Part shown: piece by piece, positions 33,301 through 45,496 of the stretch | How the letters are laid out: every line of letters begins with the position of its first letter | How positions within the stretch are numbered: position 1 is the first letter of the stretch | NCBI RefSeq assembly: GCF_019649055.1 | Contig: NW_026570488.1 | Coordinates: 1 to 64,000, forward strand | Length of the DNA stretch: 64,000 nucleotides | Origin: Paramacrobiotus metropolitanus | Taxonomy: Eukaryota; Tardigrada; Eutardigrada; Parachela; Macrobiotidae | Reading direction: 5' to 3' | Position numbers and translations under genes: made by a program | Notes under the pieces: generated by a model | What the model was told of the DNA's origin: nothing | The model's database searches: none | Seen by the model: the letters and a program-made list of their open reading frames with translations, nothing else

Positions 33301-34411
33301 TGAGTAAAATTCCTGAAAAACAATAAATTATGTACCAAAGTACTGAAATTGTCTGCATAATTAATATACCTTATCGCGATACTGCTGTTATTAATTTTCT
33401 TATGAATAAAAAGTACTAAAAAAGAACATAACGTAAAACGGAAAATTCACATAGTATGTACATAAACGCGAATAAATCTAAACAGGCCGTCAAAACAAGT
33501 AAAAAAGTTTTAAAAAAATTTTAAGTAAGTAAATCTTCAGTAAATTACTGTATTTATAATTTTGTTTTACACAACATGTCGCTGTATATTTAGAAGGCAT
33601 GAGTAATGAAATTGTTAAACAAATGAAGAAAATAAACGATAATTAATTTTCTACAGTTCTAATCTAATAAACGATAATTAATGTACTTACATACCTAAAT
33701 TTTGAAATAATTTACTGTATATGATCAGGAATATCGAATACAATAAACTTCAATGAATTCATAAGCCATAAATAAATTATAATTAATTTAATTACGACCA
33801 TACGTATTTTCGTGATATCGGTACACTTGTACAGATTAAATATCGTCTCCAGTTATTGGTTCGTGTGTACAAGACAGCAAATTAACGCGAATAAAATTCT
33901 GAAGAAATTATAGGTAAATCGTAAAGAAACTACTTATAATCATCAAGAAAGTTGTTTTGTGAATAAAATTGTAGAAACGTGAGTAAAAATTCATAGGAAA
34001 AACAGCGGGAACACGCGACTGATAACACAAAAGATGCCATTCATTTTGTATTGCGAAACAACGGTGTGTAAGCGTTACAGGAGCCCATAAATCTCCAGCG
34101 AAAAGAAAACAGAAAACGGTACGCACACAGATCGGGAGCCTGTTGAGCCCGGCGTACGTGTACAGTCTGAACAAGCAGGCATAAACTGAAGATTGTTACT
34201 ACTATGTATAGAGCGTGTGCCTATGCAACACGCAAGAAAACACCATTCTGTTTGTGAAAAAACGCCGATTCGATATTTAACAGGGTATGTCCAAAATAAA
34301 ACGAAGCCGTTGATTGTGTATAATCTGCACAGTGGCTAGTTAAAACGCGAGCCCCTCCTTCCACAAGCGCGAGGAATAATGAATGAACCTGTCCAAGATG
34401 TTCCTGTTCCG
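33301..34411. other. AT-rich intergenic DNA 3' of CNOT4
   Basis: Nothing coding is supported. The right part includes the expected 3' UTR of the CNOT4 gene, but no definite poly(A) signal was assigned. Confidence 0.5.
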
Positions 34412-37400
34412 TCACTGCACCGTCAGCCGGTAGTGCGGGTACGCGCCCTGACTGCCGCCCGCGGGGGCCGCCGCGCCGGCGCCGGCGCCCATCCCCGCCG
34501 ACCGGTTGTAGAAGGTCGTCGACTGTTGCGGCGCGGCGCTGCTGCTGCTGTGGTTCACGTAGCCGCCGTCGGGGTAGGCCGGGCGCTGCGTCGCCGCACT
34601 GCGTTGGTAGCCCATCATCCCGGGATCCGCGCCCGCCGCCCATTTCCCGTACCCGTAGTTGGCCGATTCCCCCTTTTCAATTGAAAATTAATCAGCATTT
34701 TATTCCAAGGATTTTTTATTTTAATTTATTTTTCTGCTGAAAAAACCTGCTTTAATTACAATATTATTACAAATTAAATCCCAGAAAACAATTATTTCAT
34801 CTTCTTCAATTAATAAGCTTTTAATGTAGTGCTTATTTTAGCCCATTAAGCCAGAAAAACATTAACGGATTCATTCAGAATTTCAAATATTTAACGGCAT
34901 TTAATTTAATTTCTAATGCCAGACAGAATTACTGTGGTTAAATACTAATCCATTACAACTAATCCATACTAATCCATAACTAATCCATAACTAATCTATT
35001 ATAGTAATTAGATTTTTAAACAAAATTCGTAATTTCCTTCAGCTACATTTTATTTTAATTTATGCCAGAAAAAACTTGGTTTAATTAAATAGAAACCAAA
35101 CAAATTCTTCTGCTGATTATTTTCAAACTATACAGTAATTTATTGTTGTTTATTGCAGAAAAATCGATCTAATTAAAATAGGAAGAAATAAAAATATTTG
35201 ATTCAGTTTATACCAGCTGATTGCGCACCATTTCCGGTTGTTGCTGCTGCTGTTCCATGCGGTTGAGCTGCATCATGCGGTGGCGGTAGTGCTGCTGCTG
35301 CTGCATGTACAGCGCCTGTTGCTGCTGCTCGTAGGCGCTCATCCCGTACGCCGCCGCCGCCGTGGTATGGCTCATCTCCATCGCATGATGATTGCCAACA
35401 TATCCATACGCCTGCTGCATCTGACTGTAGCCCATTCCCTGGCCGCCTCCAAAGGGGCTGCTGCCCATCCCCCCGCCGACCGCCACCGACGCCGAGGTGC
35501 CGCGCGACCGGCTCTCCAGCTCCATCAGATCGGCCAGGCCCTTGGAGGACTCGTTCCACGGGTCGAAGCCTGTCGAATCAGACGTGTCGCGTTCCAGGAA
35601 AAATAAAAGCGACGACGAGAGTCTTACCAAACTCCTCGAAGGTGTCGCCGAAGAGGTCGAAGGCCACGGCGGGGCTGTTGCGCTCCGACCGCGACGGCTC
35701 CGACGGCGAGTGCGACTGCGACGAGGACGACTCGCAGGACTGCGACGAGGACTTGAGACTGCCGCTGGACGAGGACAGCGACGCCGACGAGGAGCAGGAC
35801 GGCGAGGAGTCGCGCTGCAGCGGCACCGGCTGCGTCGCCGCGCGCCGGTTCCCGCCGCGCTCCACCACCGCCTCCTCGGACGATCCCGCATTTCTACATT
35901 CAATGATTGATATTTTACCGCCAATTTAAATTTTCTGTATATTTTTTAGACTGAGTAGAACGACGTACGGTTTACTGGACGGCGCCTCGACGGTGATCGG
36001 CGGCGGCGCCGGCGCCGGGACGTTGTTAGCGTTGGCGTTGACCGGCGCCGCGACGGACGGGACCGTCGTGGCGGAGATGGCGTCGAGGAGCTGCTTCTCG
36101 TACTCCTGATGCTTGCCCTGCTGCATCTCCTCCTTGGTGAAGCTGGCCGCGCCGTCGCCCAGATCGTGCAGATACATGCACTCCTGTTTATACGTATCAG
36201 CGTCATTTTTATTTCCATTTAATGTTAAAATTAATTACAGGGGACCCACTGACCGGCTTGCTGCATGGCGTGTTCTTGAGAAAGTTGACGCAGTACTTGG
36301 TGGTGCCGAGGGAGGCCTTGAGGACGCGGCCCTCCATGTGGAAGTTGTTGAGGGCCTTGATGGCGCGCAGGGCGTCGTCGGCGCGCACGTACGTGATGTA
36401 GGCCGACGCCGAGGAGGCCGGCGTCCCGTTGGCGTTCAGCACGTTGACCATCACCTTGAGGATGCGGCCGAACTTGCCGAAGTAGTCCGGCCGCTTCAGC
36501 ACCTCGGGGATCCGTCAGCTTACCCGGCAGCCCGATCACGAACACCAGATTCTTCTGCACCACGCTGCAATTAATTGAAAAATTATATTCAACTACATTA
36601 TGAACATTCAGTTCAATTTTATAATTAAATAATGCGGCAGTTATATGGCTAAAGGGAAGAGAAATGTCTAAATACCGCGCCGCGTCACAGACAAGCCACA
36701 GCGATCGATAATTACACGCGGCGCTGGTTAAATGTTACGGCTTACCGAATGGTGGCCAGGTGTTTGCGGCTGTCGATGATGCGGTCGCCGGGCTTCTCCT
36801 TGTTGCCGCCGTCCTTCCGCTGCTTCTGGCCGACGCGCTGCTGCTGCTGCTTCTTACTCTTGAACCTCTGCATCCTGTCAACCGGAAACAAATTCCAATT
36901 AACACCCTGATTTCACGACCCAATGATTAACGCCAAAAGAACATGTGTTTCTGATTTTATAAATCGATTTATTCCACCGATTCTCTTCACAACCGAACGA
37001 CAATTACGGAGAAAATTTATTTAAAAATGGAAATAAAATAAAAATTAATTTCTCATATTGTAGATTAATTTTCGGTGGACTTACGCTTCGGTGGCAATGG
37101 GCCGGAACTCCACAGGATCGTCGGGATATTTCTACCAATAAAAATTAATTTTAAATAGGAAAATAATGAGAATGCGACGGAAGCATACTTGGCGACAGGC
37201 GGGACACAGACCGTTCTCGTCCGTCCGCATGCGATGCCAGCAGAACTTGCACACCTGTAAAACACAATTTATCAAATGCTCGACCACTCAGCGCGAATTA
37301 TACGGCGACGGCTGTCTTCCTCGTCTCTGCTACTCTGCAAAAAACAGCCTGCAGCTGTCTCCATCAGGAATGATTTCCCCCGCTTCCCTACCCGTCTCTA

Positions 37401-37886
37401 CTTTCCCTAATCGCTAAAGTGGCTTTGAAAAATCAGAATTAATAAAAATTATGGATTAGTGATCATTAGTCGCTCGTTTCAGCGGATGAGCAGTGCGCCC
37501 AACCCTGATTTCTTCCTGTAGGCTGCACTCAACGGGACATTTAGTCCCGACATCCCCGCAGCCCTTTTAATTAGCCCAATCCACCCCGCTACCCAGCCGC
37601 GCCGTTTCCCTGTCAACCAGCTGTTGGCGCTGGCGACCCCGCAGAAAAAAACAACTAAAGTCCGCGAACCCACCTGGTAGCCACACGTGCAGGGATAGAA
37701 GTTGATGTCGTCGAGATCCAGGGGTTCCATGCACAGGGGACACTGTAAGGAAGATAAATTAATATTTCCCCCCGGGTGCCCCTACCGCCCCCTGATTTAA
37801 AGCAGGGAAAACCAGGCGCCCCCCTCACTCACCTCGGGGCAGTCGTCGCTGCCGTTGTCCGCGCGCTCCACCTCGTCCGTCGTCAT
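34412..37886 (-). CDS. CNOT4: CCR4-NOT complex subunit 4, RING E3 ubiquitin ligase
   Basis: Ten exons on the - strand: 37833-37886, 37674-37742, 37189-37254, 37085-37131, 36746-36874, 36254-36564, 35969-36183, 35628-35893, 35214-35569 and 34412-34672. They give about 590 residues, close to human CNOT4. Domains in order are a C4C4 RING (CPLCMEPLDLDDINFYPC...CWHRMRTDENGLCPACR), a basic Gln-rich linker, an RRM (NLVFVIGLPGKL...YFGKFGRILKVMVNV...SASAYITYVRADDALRAI), and a C3H1 zinc-finger region (CSKPECMYLHDLGD) with FTKEEMQQGKHQEYEK. Ser-rich and Gln/Met-rich tails contain GFDPWNESSKGLADLM. CNOT4 ubiquitinates targets within CCR4-NOT-linked mRNA decay and quality control. Exon 6 carries one base too many at the four-C run (36506-36509 on +); all other phases fit, so a consensus error is likely. 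Confidence 0.95.
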
Positions 37887-38875
37887 GTTGGATGCCCGCC
37901 CGCCGAAGGAACTGGTTAATCCGGGAAAAGGCGCTCCTGCTTCTTCACAATCCAACGAAGGAAATCAGTGTGGCCTCAATTCTCCAGCTGCTCTTCAACG
38001 CGTAACACTGCTGACTGAAGACTGCGCTGCTTGACAACTGCGCCACTGACTGGCTAACGAGACCAATTTGTGCTTTCGCGATGGACAAAGCCACGCAGGA
38101 TGGGCTGACTCGGGATGAAAGGATGGTTGGAGGAATTTCTCTTTCGCCTTATAAGTAATACGCAGTGGAGATCGATCTCAATAACAATTATTAAGCCACC
38201 AGCAGATCAAAGGTACGCCACAGTAAAGACGCTCTGTGTCTGTGTGTATGCTCAGTGTGTGTGAAAAGGAGCTCGTCTGCGGAGCGGAGCAGAAATCGCA
38301 GTTCATGTCGCGACGCACAGCTAGAGCATTGAACGCCAGAGAGGCCGGACATTCCTCCGCATGGCGACCAATCAGCAATTCGCTGCTTTATCACGGACGT
38401 CGCTGATTGGAGCGTAAGCGATTTCGCTTCAAATGGTTCAGTTCGTTCCGAACATCTGGTGTGACGGGTTTCCGGTTCCAAAAATAATAACCGTGCTAAT
38501 GGAATTCCATTGGGTGAGTGTTAACGGTACTGGGAAATTGCCAAACTGGAATGGGAATGCCATTTCTCGTTTTGGAGAGAAAAGCAACTGACAGAACACT
38601 CGAGAATTTTTCAATTATTTTGATTTTCAGATTTTTGTAGAACCACAAGTTCCACAACTAATCTGTAATAAAGTTTAAAGTTTGCCAAGCAGAAAATTCT
38701 CGTGGCATCTTTCGCGTTTTCCTGCGGATTCCAGAACGGTAGTTGTGAGTTAGGGTTCGTGAGCTGCTTGGAAGATCGTGTTTGATGGTGATGCGAAATT
38801 GTAGTTTTGTTGAGTTGCGATATTTTGGTTTGTGACGAGCACGAAGATCTCGTGTTAATTTGAAGCGGGATTGCG
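37887..38875. promoter_or_regulatory. Shared upstream region of divergent CNOT4 and PIN4
   Basis: About 990 bp separate the two start codons, and the genes point away from each other. No TATA box stands out. Both are housekeeping genes, so a bidirectional promoter is possible but inferred only from the layout. Confidence 0.4.
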
Positions 38876-40120
38876 ATGGCACCGAAGGGGAAGGATGCGG
38901 GCGGCGGGAGCAAGGGCCAGGGCGACAAGAAGAAGGAGGCCAAGGGAGCGGCGGACGGGGAGAAGACGACGACGGCCAAGCAGAGCAAAGGAGGCACTGC
39001 CGTCAAGGTATGCACACTGTGCAGTCATTCACAGACTGTACGGTACGCTTTTAGTCATTCTTCTTTGGGAGTCTATCATTTGTTCCACTTTATATTTTTC
39101 GCTGTGTTTTTTCTTCGGTTTCTCGAAGATAGGTATGTTTTATTGGAAATATTTAGTAATTGATAATGCCTGTAAATCATGTTGTTTCATTTTTAGGAAT
39201 ATCTATAGTATTTTGAAGTGACGTGTTAGTAACTGTACAGATAATAATCATAAATTAGCAGAAAATGCATATTAAGAAAGAGAAAATGGGGATGTTGGTG
39301 TTATTGGTCGGTGCATTGTGGCAGGTGCGTCACATCCTATGCGAGAAGCACGGGAAGATCATGGAGGCCATGGAGAAGCTGAAAGTACGTGCTGACGTGC
39401 ACCACAGTGCACAGTGCACACTGCCTGTTTTTATTGGTAGAATTAATTTGCCTGTACTTGATCAGACTTTGCGTTGACTTTTCCACTCTTGCTGTCACGG
39501 CGATGTTTGCGGTTAATTTTCTTACGGCTAACAGGTGCGAGCCATCTGTTTTTTTTTGGCGCGATAATTTCCCTGAATTTTCTCAGTTGTGTGTTGGTTG
39601 TGTGTGAGATTATTCTGGTGCCCCTTTTTTTTTAATTATTTCTGTATCGATTATTTGTCTTAAAAAGCAAATTTCTTGTTGAAATAAATTGATGGTTGAG
39701 TGTTTACTTAATTGTTCTTTGTAATTGTATGGTGCAGCTGTTGTTTTCTGTGTAGGCCGGGAGCAAATTCGACGAGGTGGCGCGGGAGTTGAGCGAGGAC
39801 AAGGCGCGCCAGGGCGTAAGTGGCATCAGTCTCCTTGCTGTTTGATAGCGACGCATTCGCAGCTGTCTGCATGTGTTTAGGGTGATCTGGGCTGGATGAC
39901 GCGCGGCTCCATGGTAGGCTCCATTAGGCTTAACTGTCAACTGCAAAACACTGGTACTGCAGTTGAACGTACTGTGACTCTTCTGGCCTACCAGGTGGGC
40001 CCCTTCCAGGACGCGGCCTTCGCGCTGCCCACCTCCAGCCTGGCCAGTCCCGTCTACACGGACCCCCCGGTCAAGACCAGCTTCGGCTACCACATCATCC
40101 TCGTCGAGGGCAAGAAGTGA
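38876..40120 (+). CDS. PIN4: Parvulin-type peptidyl-prolyl isomerase PIN4
   Basis: Five exons (38876-39007, 39325-39384, 39756-39815, 39881-39913, 39995-40120), all in phase 0, give 136 residues. The first 44 residues are a basic Gly/Lys-rich tail ([20 protein letters not shown]), as in human Par14. The rest is the parvulin fold: [59 protein letters not shown], and the end [16 protein letters not shown]. It catalyses cis/trans isomerisation of prolyl bonds. The human protein acts in nucleolus and chromatin, and in ribosome biogenesis. Exon 4 is only 33 nt. The length matches the family (131 in human). Confidence 0.97.
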
Positions 40121-42070
40121 ACACGCACACGACGCACCGCCTCCGGGGAATCAGCCTCCTGGATGCTTTTCTATGGGCTTTCATTCCTGTTGCTGTTCTG
40201 TTGTTTTATGGCACTCAACTGCCACGGGATCAGTGATGTATGTTGATGGATGGTGCGGCGCCGAGCGTTGACCGTTGTCCATGCTGTATGGGATTGGTTG
40301 CAGCGGTGTTTGTATTCAGACTGCGTTGACGCAGTTGACTGGGTTCCGCTCCACAGGAGCAGAGCAGGACGTCCGATCCTGCCGGATAAATAGCATAAAG
40401 ACATAGTTGGCCTGCGCGATACCCGACAGACTGTACTATGTATTTCGTTGTATTAACACGTGTAGTGCGCAGCGATACAGAACTGCCACCGGAAGTCTGC
40501 CCAGGATATCACTTTAAACTGACCGATCCAAGTGTCAATGCCGCCATTCCGCCATTCCGCTGCAGTCTGACGGCGTTGTGCCGTCGCACCGTCCTGCCCC
40601 GGCGACGCCCAACAACGGCCTGCTCCGCGCACCGGGCATGGCCGGCCGAGCGCGCCCATCGCCCATCGACAACCGGCAGCGTACTGCGATGCGCAGCGCC
40701 GCCCCAAAACCAGATACCCACCCACATGTATTTTGTATGTTCTGCCCTTTCCAGTCTCTGCCAGCTGACCGTCAGTACAACTTGCAGGACAATGTGTCTC
40801 GGGCATTTACGTACAAGTTGGTCCCGTCATTTCTAGCGCGTCGACACAGCGACAAATACAAATTCACGGGTCAAAATACACTAGTCATTACAATTTTACA
40901 AGGGTCGCATTGATTTCCTTCTATATACGCGTGACATTTTCACCGGGATTACAACATATCTGTACAGCGTACTCGTGTAAACTGCCCATCTGCTGCCTTT
41001 TACACCTACGTCGTATGTCGAATATCGTATGCATGTAAATTATATGCATACACAGTGCAGTAGGCATGAAATTGAATATTTGGCTAAATTGCTCAGTATC
41101 CCTCCGGAAATAACATTTTCTAATACAGCACATTTTGCAGAGAGATATATATATAACTAGATGGATCGCGTAAATCGGGTGTAAATTTATTACGGGCCGG
41201 GTTGCGATTAAGGCAAATTGTTGTATATAAATCACAGCACAATTACTCTGCCTGCCGCTTCATATATATGTACAGTAGCAGTATTAGAAAAAGGCGGAAG
41301 CGGCGAGTAAATTCGGGATAGTCAACCGCGCTCTGCAGATGAAAGGGACAAGGCATTAGTGTCCGAGTGGATAATGGGCGAAATGCTGCCATTTTTCACG
41401 TGGGCTCGGCTGCAACCGCGATCGTGATTTGATGGATATATAGGCATCATCATGCCGCCGCGAATATTGCATAATTTAATCGGCGTGCCACTGGTGCATC
41501 ATTAATTACCGGCGCAACAGAATCCCGCGTTATCATCCAACGGCAGATTAATTTTCATTAGTGCGCGCTGTGACGTGCGCGTCTATTCTCTCCCGAGGAA
41601 AATCTTTAATAAATCAACAGCACTGCCTTATCCAGACAGCATTATAGGCACACTTCCTGCTGCATAGCACGCAATGTGCGTATTATTTCACTTACTCGAT
41701 GCATCCTTGTTGACCCTTGGCACTGGCAAGATTTACGTGTACATAGTAGTAACTTGGCTAAACATAATCCTAAAATCACGAATGACACTAACACTTTCGG
41801 ATTTTTTTTATGTCTGAAATTTAACCATTGTAATAATTATAATGGAAATTTGCGCATTTATATATATATATATATAATTATACAATTGCATTTATATATA
41901 TAACATCTATGTATACATACATTGCATTTATATGATAATGCAATACATAATAATATATACGTAGAGAAGTTAAGTATATATATATGTCATACACTCATAC
42001 ATATTTATATATACATTTATATAATATTTAAAATACATTATATATAACATATATATTTATATGTACATTT

Positions 42071-42114
<44 letters not shown>

Positions 42115-43816
42115 CAATATATATCACATATATATTTATACACATAATATGTAAAACTATAAAACACAATTATGAATAATATATATAGAACTAAATAACA
42201 TAAATATTTATTCAAATACCGGTATATCTACATACATATTATGTTAGCATAAAATTATAATACGCCGGCGGAGGAGGTTGTCCGGCTGGGATGAAGAGGA
42301 TCGGCGTGCGAAGACGAGAAGGCGTATTACAGTTTCTTCGAGGCCGAATGCAATCAACGAGCTAGCATATCGGAAGATGCTGGTGTTGGGGTGTTACTCA
42401 ATATAATAGACAAGTAATATGTTTATTAAACCCAGCACAGTGATAATTTCCTCTACTCATTACTGTACCTAGTTTACAAAGCCTGATCCAGAGCGGATCA
42501 TCATGTTCAGTGGTGGGAAAATTCATTAGGTTGCATAAGACGCACAGCTGATGGGATTAGCAATAGCAGCCGGCCAGCGGCATGCAGCAGCTGATTACGA
42601 CCGGGAATATAGACATGATATTATACACGTCTCTGGGGCGCGCTAAACGTCCGGCCGTTCCGGGAATGAAGGCAGCAGATTCTGTTTCTTATTACTACCG
42701 TATATCGCTGCGCTCGGCAGCCATTTCGGCCGCTGAGAACCAGTAGACTAATTTAATATAAATTTACCGCGAAATAATACTGGGAGAAACCATTAATTAG
42801 TTTTCATGTACATACATCTGTACACCTGTAGTGCATTGTAAAGCCTATATAAATTATTTTTACTGCGAATGTTGTACCATTTCCGGTTAGTGTTGTAGAT
42901 GCAGCAACAGAATATCGATAAAGAAGAAAAGTTGCTGATTTATTTCGTCTGCTGACGTTTTTCCCGGATGGTTGAACTGCAAGTACAGATACATGTGGAA
43001 TTAATCTGGATATGGATACAATTCGAACTGGGAGAGGCCGGGTCGACGTCGACGGCAAAACTCGGCTGAATATAATCCAACTAACCCGTACAGTGTACCG
43101 CTCTGCAGTGTACAAACCGAACTGCATTGATCCGGCAACAGCATTCTGATTTGAACAGCCGGCGTTCCTGTAGACATCGGTGTAATTACAGAATAATTTA
43201 TTTATACGCGCCACAGCATCCCGTTGGCAGTGGGCACGTACAGCTGGGTGTTGCTTGAGCTGAATTTAACAGTACTAATAATTAAATTGTTTTTGCTGCG
43301 GTACGTGAGAATTAATCGTAAGTTGTACCGGGAAAACTGTGCGTGTTGTGCGTACATTGTGCTGTACGTGTACGTGAACAGATACGTACTACGACTTCAT
43401 CCAGGCTTGCCTTTAACTAATAAAGTACTCTGTATTGCTACTTCTATACGGCGTATCGTACTTGCCGGAAGTTGCGTACAGAACATGTTTGCACATACAG
43501 GAATAATAATACATGACTCATCGGCGTTTGTTATGACGGGCGTTGATGGTTGCATTGAGCAGCGGTCGTACTTGTACGTGGCGTTATTTGTTTGTTGGAT
43601 GTTTCTTCTCACGCCGCTTCTTGTCCTGTCGTTGGCTCGCCGGAATGCCAATTGGCAATTGCGATGCATTCTGTTTATCTCACCGGAAGACAGCCTGTAT
43701 AGTTCTGTCGACGTGTGCATAATAATATTTACGAAGAATTCTTATTATGAGGAATTCTAAAGGACACCACGAGGAAGACGTTAGAATGCCGGTATATAAT
43801 ATTATGCGATCGTGAG
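40121..43816. other. Intergenic region of 3.7 kb between PIN4 and the GPCR gene
   Basis: It contains the PIN4 3' UTR and AT-rich DNA. No supported exon was found; the GC-rich stretch at 40540-40720 has open frames in several directions but no splice logic or family match. A strong TA-rich microsatellite cluster occupies about 41850-42180. Confidence 0.5.
41850..42180. repeat. TA-rich microsatellite tract
   Basis: Repeated TATATA and ATACAT words, including a pure TA run around 42077-42108. Confidence 0.85.
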
Positions 43817-45454
43817 ATGGCCCTGGCCGAGGCGGAGGACGGGGTGTGGCGCGGCAACCGCAGCTGGCCGCCCGAGTCGACGACGGGCGAATCGGCCGCG
43901 GAGGATTTCGAGTACGCGGACCTGATGCAGGTGGCCGGCGTGCGGCAGGTCTTAGTGGCGGCCTACCTGCTGATCATCGTGCTGACGGTGCTCGGCAACG
44001 GCCTGGTCATCCTCGTCGTCCTCGGGCAGCGCCGCATGCGCACCAACGTCAACTACCTCATCTGCAACCTCGCCGGTAAGTACAACCTTAACATTTTATT
44101 ATACCATCAGGAGAAACGTCCGAAATCTGCCGGAACGTAGCCAGTAGGTGCTTTTTTTTACCTGCGCATACGATCAATCATTGCATGTTATTAATATGCC
44201 ACGAACGAAGCGCATTACACGCACGGGATAATCCCCGCTGCATGGACATTGATTACTGGCGACAGACGCCGCATTTTATTGGCGTGAATTGCCTGCACAT
44301 ATTCATGCAGGAGAAGGCCGGTTAATTGGCCTAATATTACATAAAGATATTTAAATCATGTATAGTGCACATATATACATATATACATCAGTAGTCGCTG
44401 TCCAGTCTGTCCCGTTAAAATGACCTTTACGTGGTTCACGTGTAATCAGAGAAATATCTCTGGTTAATAAGAGTGTAGCATGCGCTTTGACAGGAGTTGG
44501 GAATGTGATGGCTGACAGCGTTGACGGGCGCTAATTGCGCTGTAAGACGCTGCGGCAACGTCGCCGGGTTAACGTTAACGGCCTAGACTCCAACTCTGAC
44601 TCTGACTCTGATTCTGACCACTCAAACTCTGACTCAAAGTCTGACTCTGACCGCTCAAAGTCTGACTCTGACTCTGAAGGTTTAGGTTTCTTAATAGGTT
44701 TCTTAGGGGTTTCTTAGGTTTCTTAGGTTTCTTAGGTTTCTTAGTTTTCAGGTTTTAGGTTTCTTAGATTTCTTAAGTTCTTGGTTATTCAGTCAGAGTC
44801 AGAGTTTGGACAGTCAGAGTCAGACTTTGAGTAGTCAGAGTCAGAGTTTGAGCGGTCAGAGTCTGAGTCAGAGTCAGAGCTTGAGCGCGGGCCAACGTTA
44901 ACTAGGCCATCGCGAACGTGTGTGTTGATGTGGCGTACTACAGCGTCAAGTGGTGTGTTGACCGGTTGCCCGTCAAATTAATTTATCCTGACACTGCACG
45001 ACGATATCCATAGCAGTAGCTGAGTAGCTCTACACCGCAGTCATAGAACACCGGCGCTGAAATAACTGAAAATCGCCGCTTGACCCTGATCCCGAAATAC
45101 ATGCTCCGTGCCGCAATTAACGGGTCAGCGTCGCTAACCACTCGTCGAACGGCAGCGCCGCTGTGCGGCACAATTGTGTAAGAAAAATGCGGTGAACTTG
45201 TCGACGGGGGAAACGTTGGCGTTGACGTAGTAAAGTTCGGTGTGGGGCTCTCCTGGGAACGCATTCAAGCGCGACGGACATGTTGGCTGATCGACTACAC
45301 TTAGTTCGTAACTCGCAGCTGTGTATCGTGCAGTATAAAAACAAGTATGCCTGTTTAGATCCGGCCGGATACACCACAATCTTAATTCAAATGTATACAT
45401 GCGAAAATACGTAAATCATATACGTAAATCATTTTTTTGTATAATAACATAAAC

Positions 45455-45496
<42 letters not shown>

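Noticed and set aside
34379-35929. + strand open frames over the CNOT4 3' exons
   Set aside because: They are shadows of GC-rich, Gln/Ser-coding exons on the - strand.
36506-36509. Programmed frameshifting in CNOT4
   Set aside because: The same kind of change occurs in other genes at four-base G/C runs, so assembly error is the simpler reading.
40453-40913. Overlapping GC-rich open frames on both strands between PIN4 and the GPCR gene
   Set aside because: No splice sites, conserved motifs or phase continuity; composition alone does not support a gene.
44678-44775. TTTCTTAGG repeats as interstitial telomere sequence
   Set aside because: The unit is nine bases and lies inside a mirrored satellite in an intron. 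It does not match a known telomere repeat.
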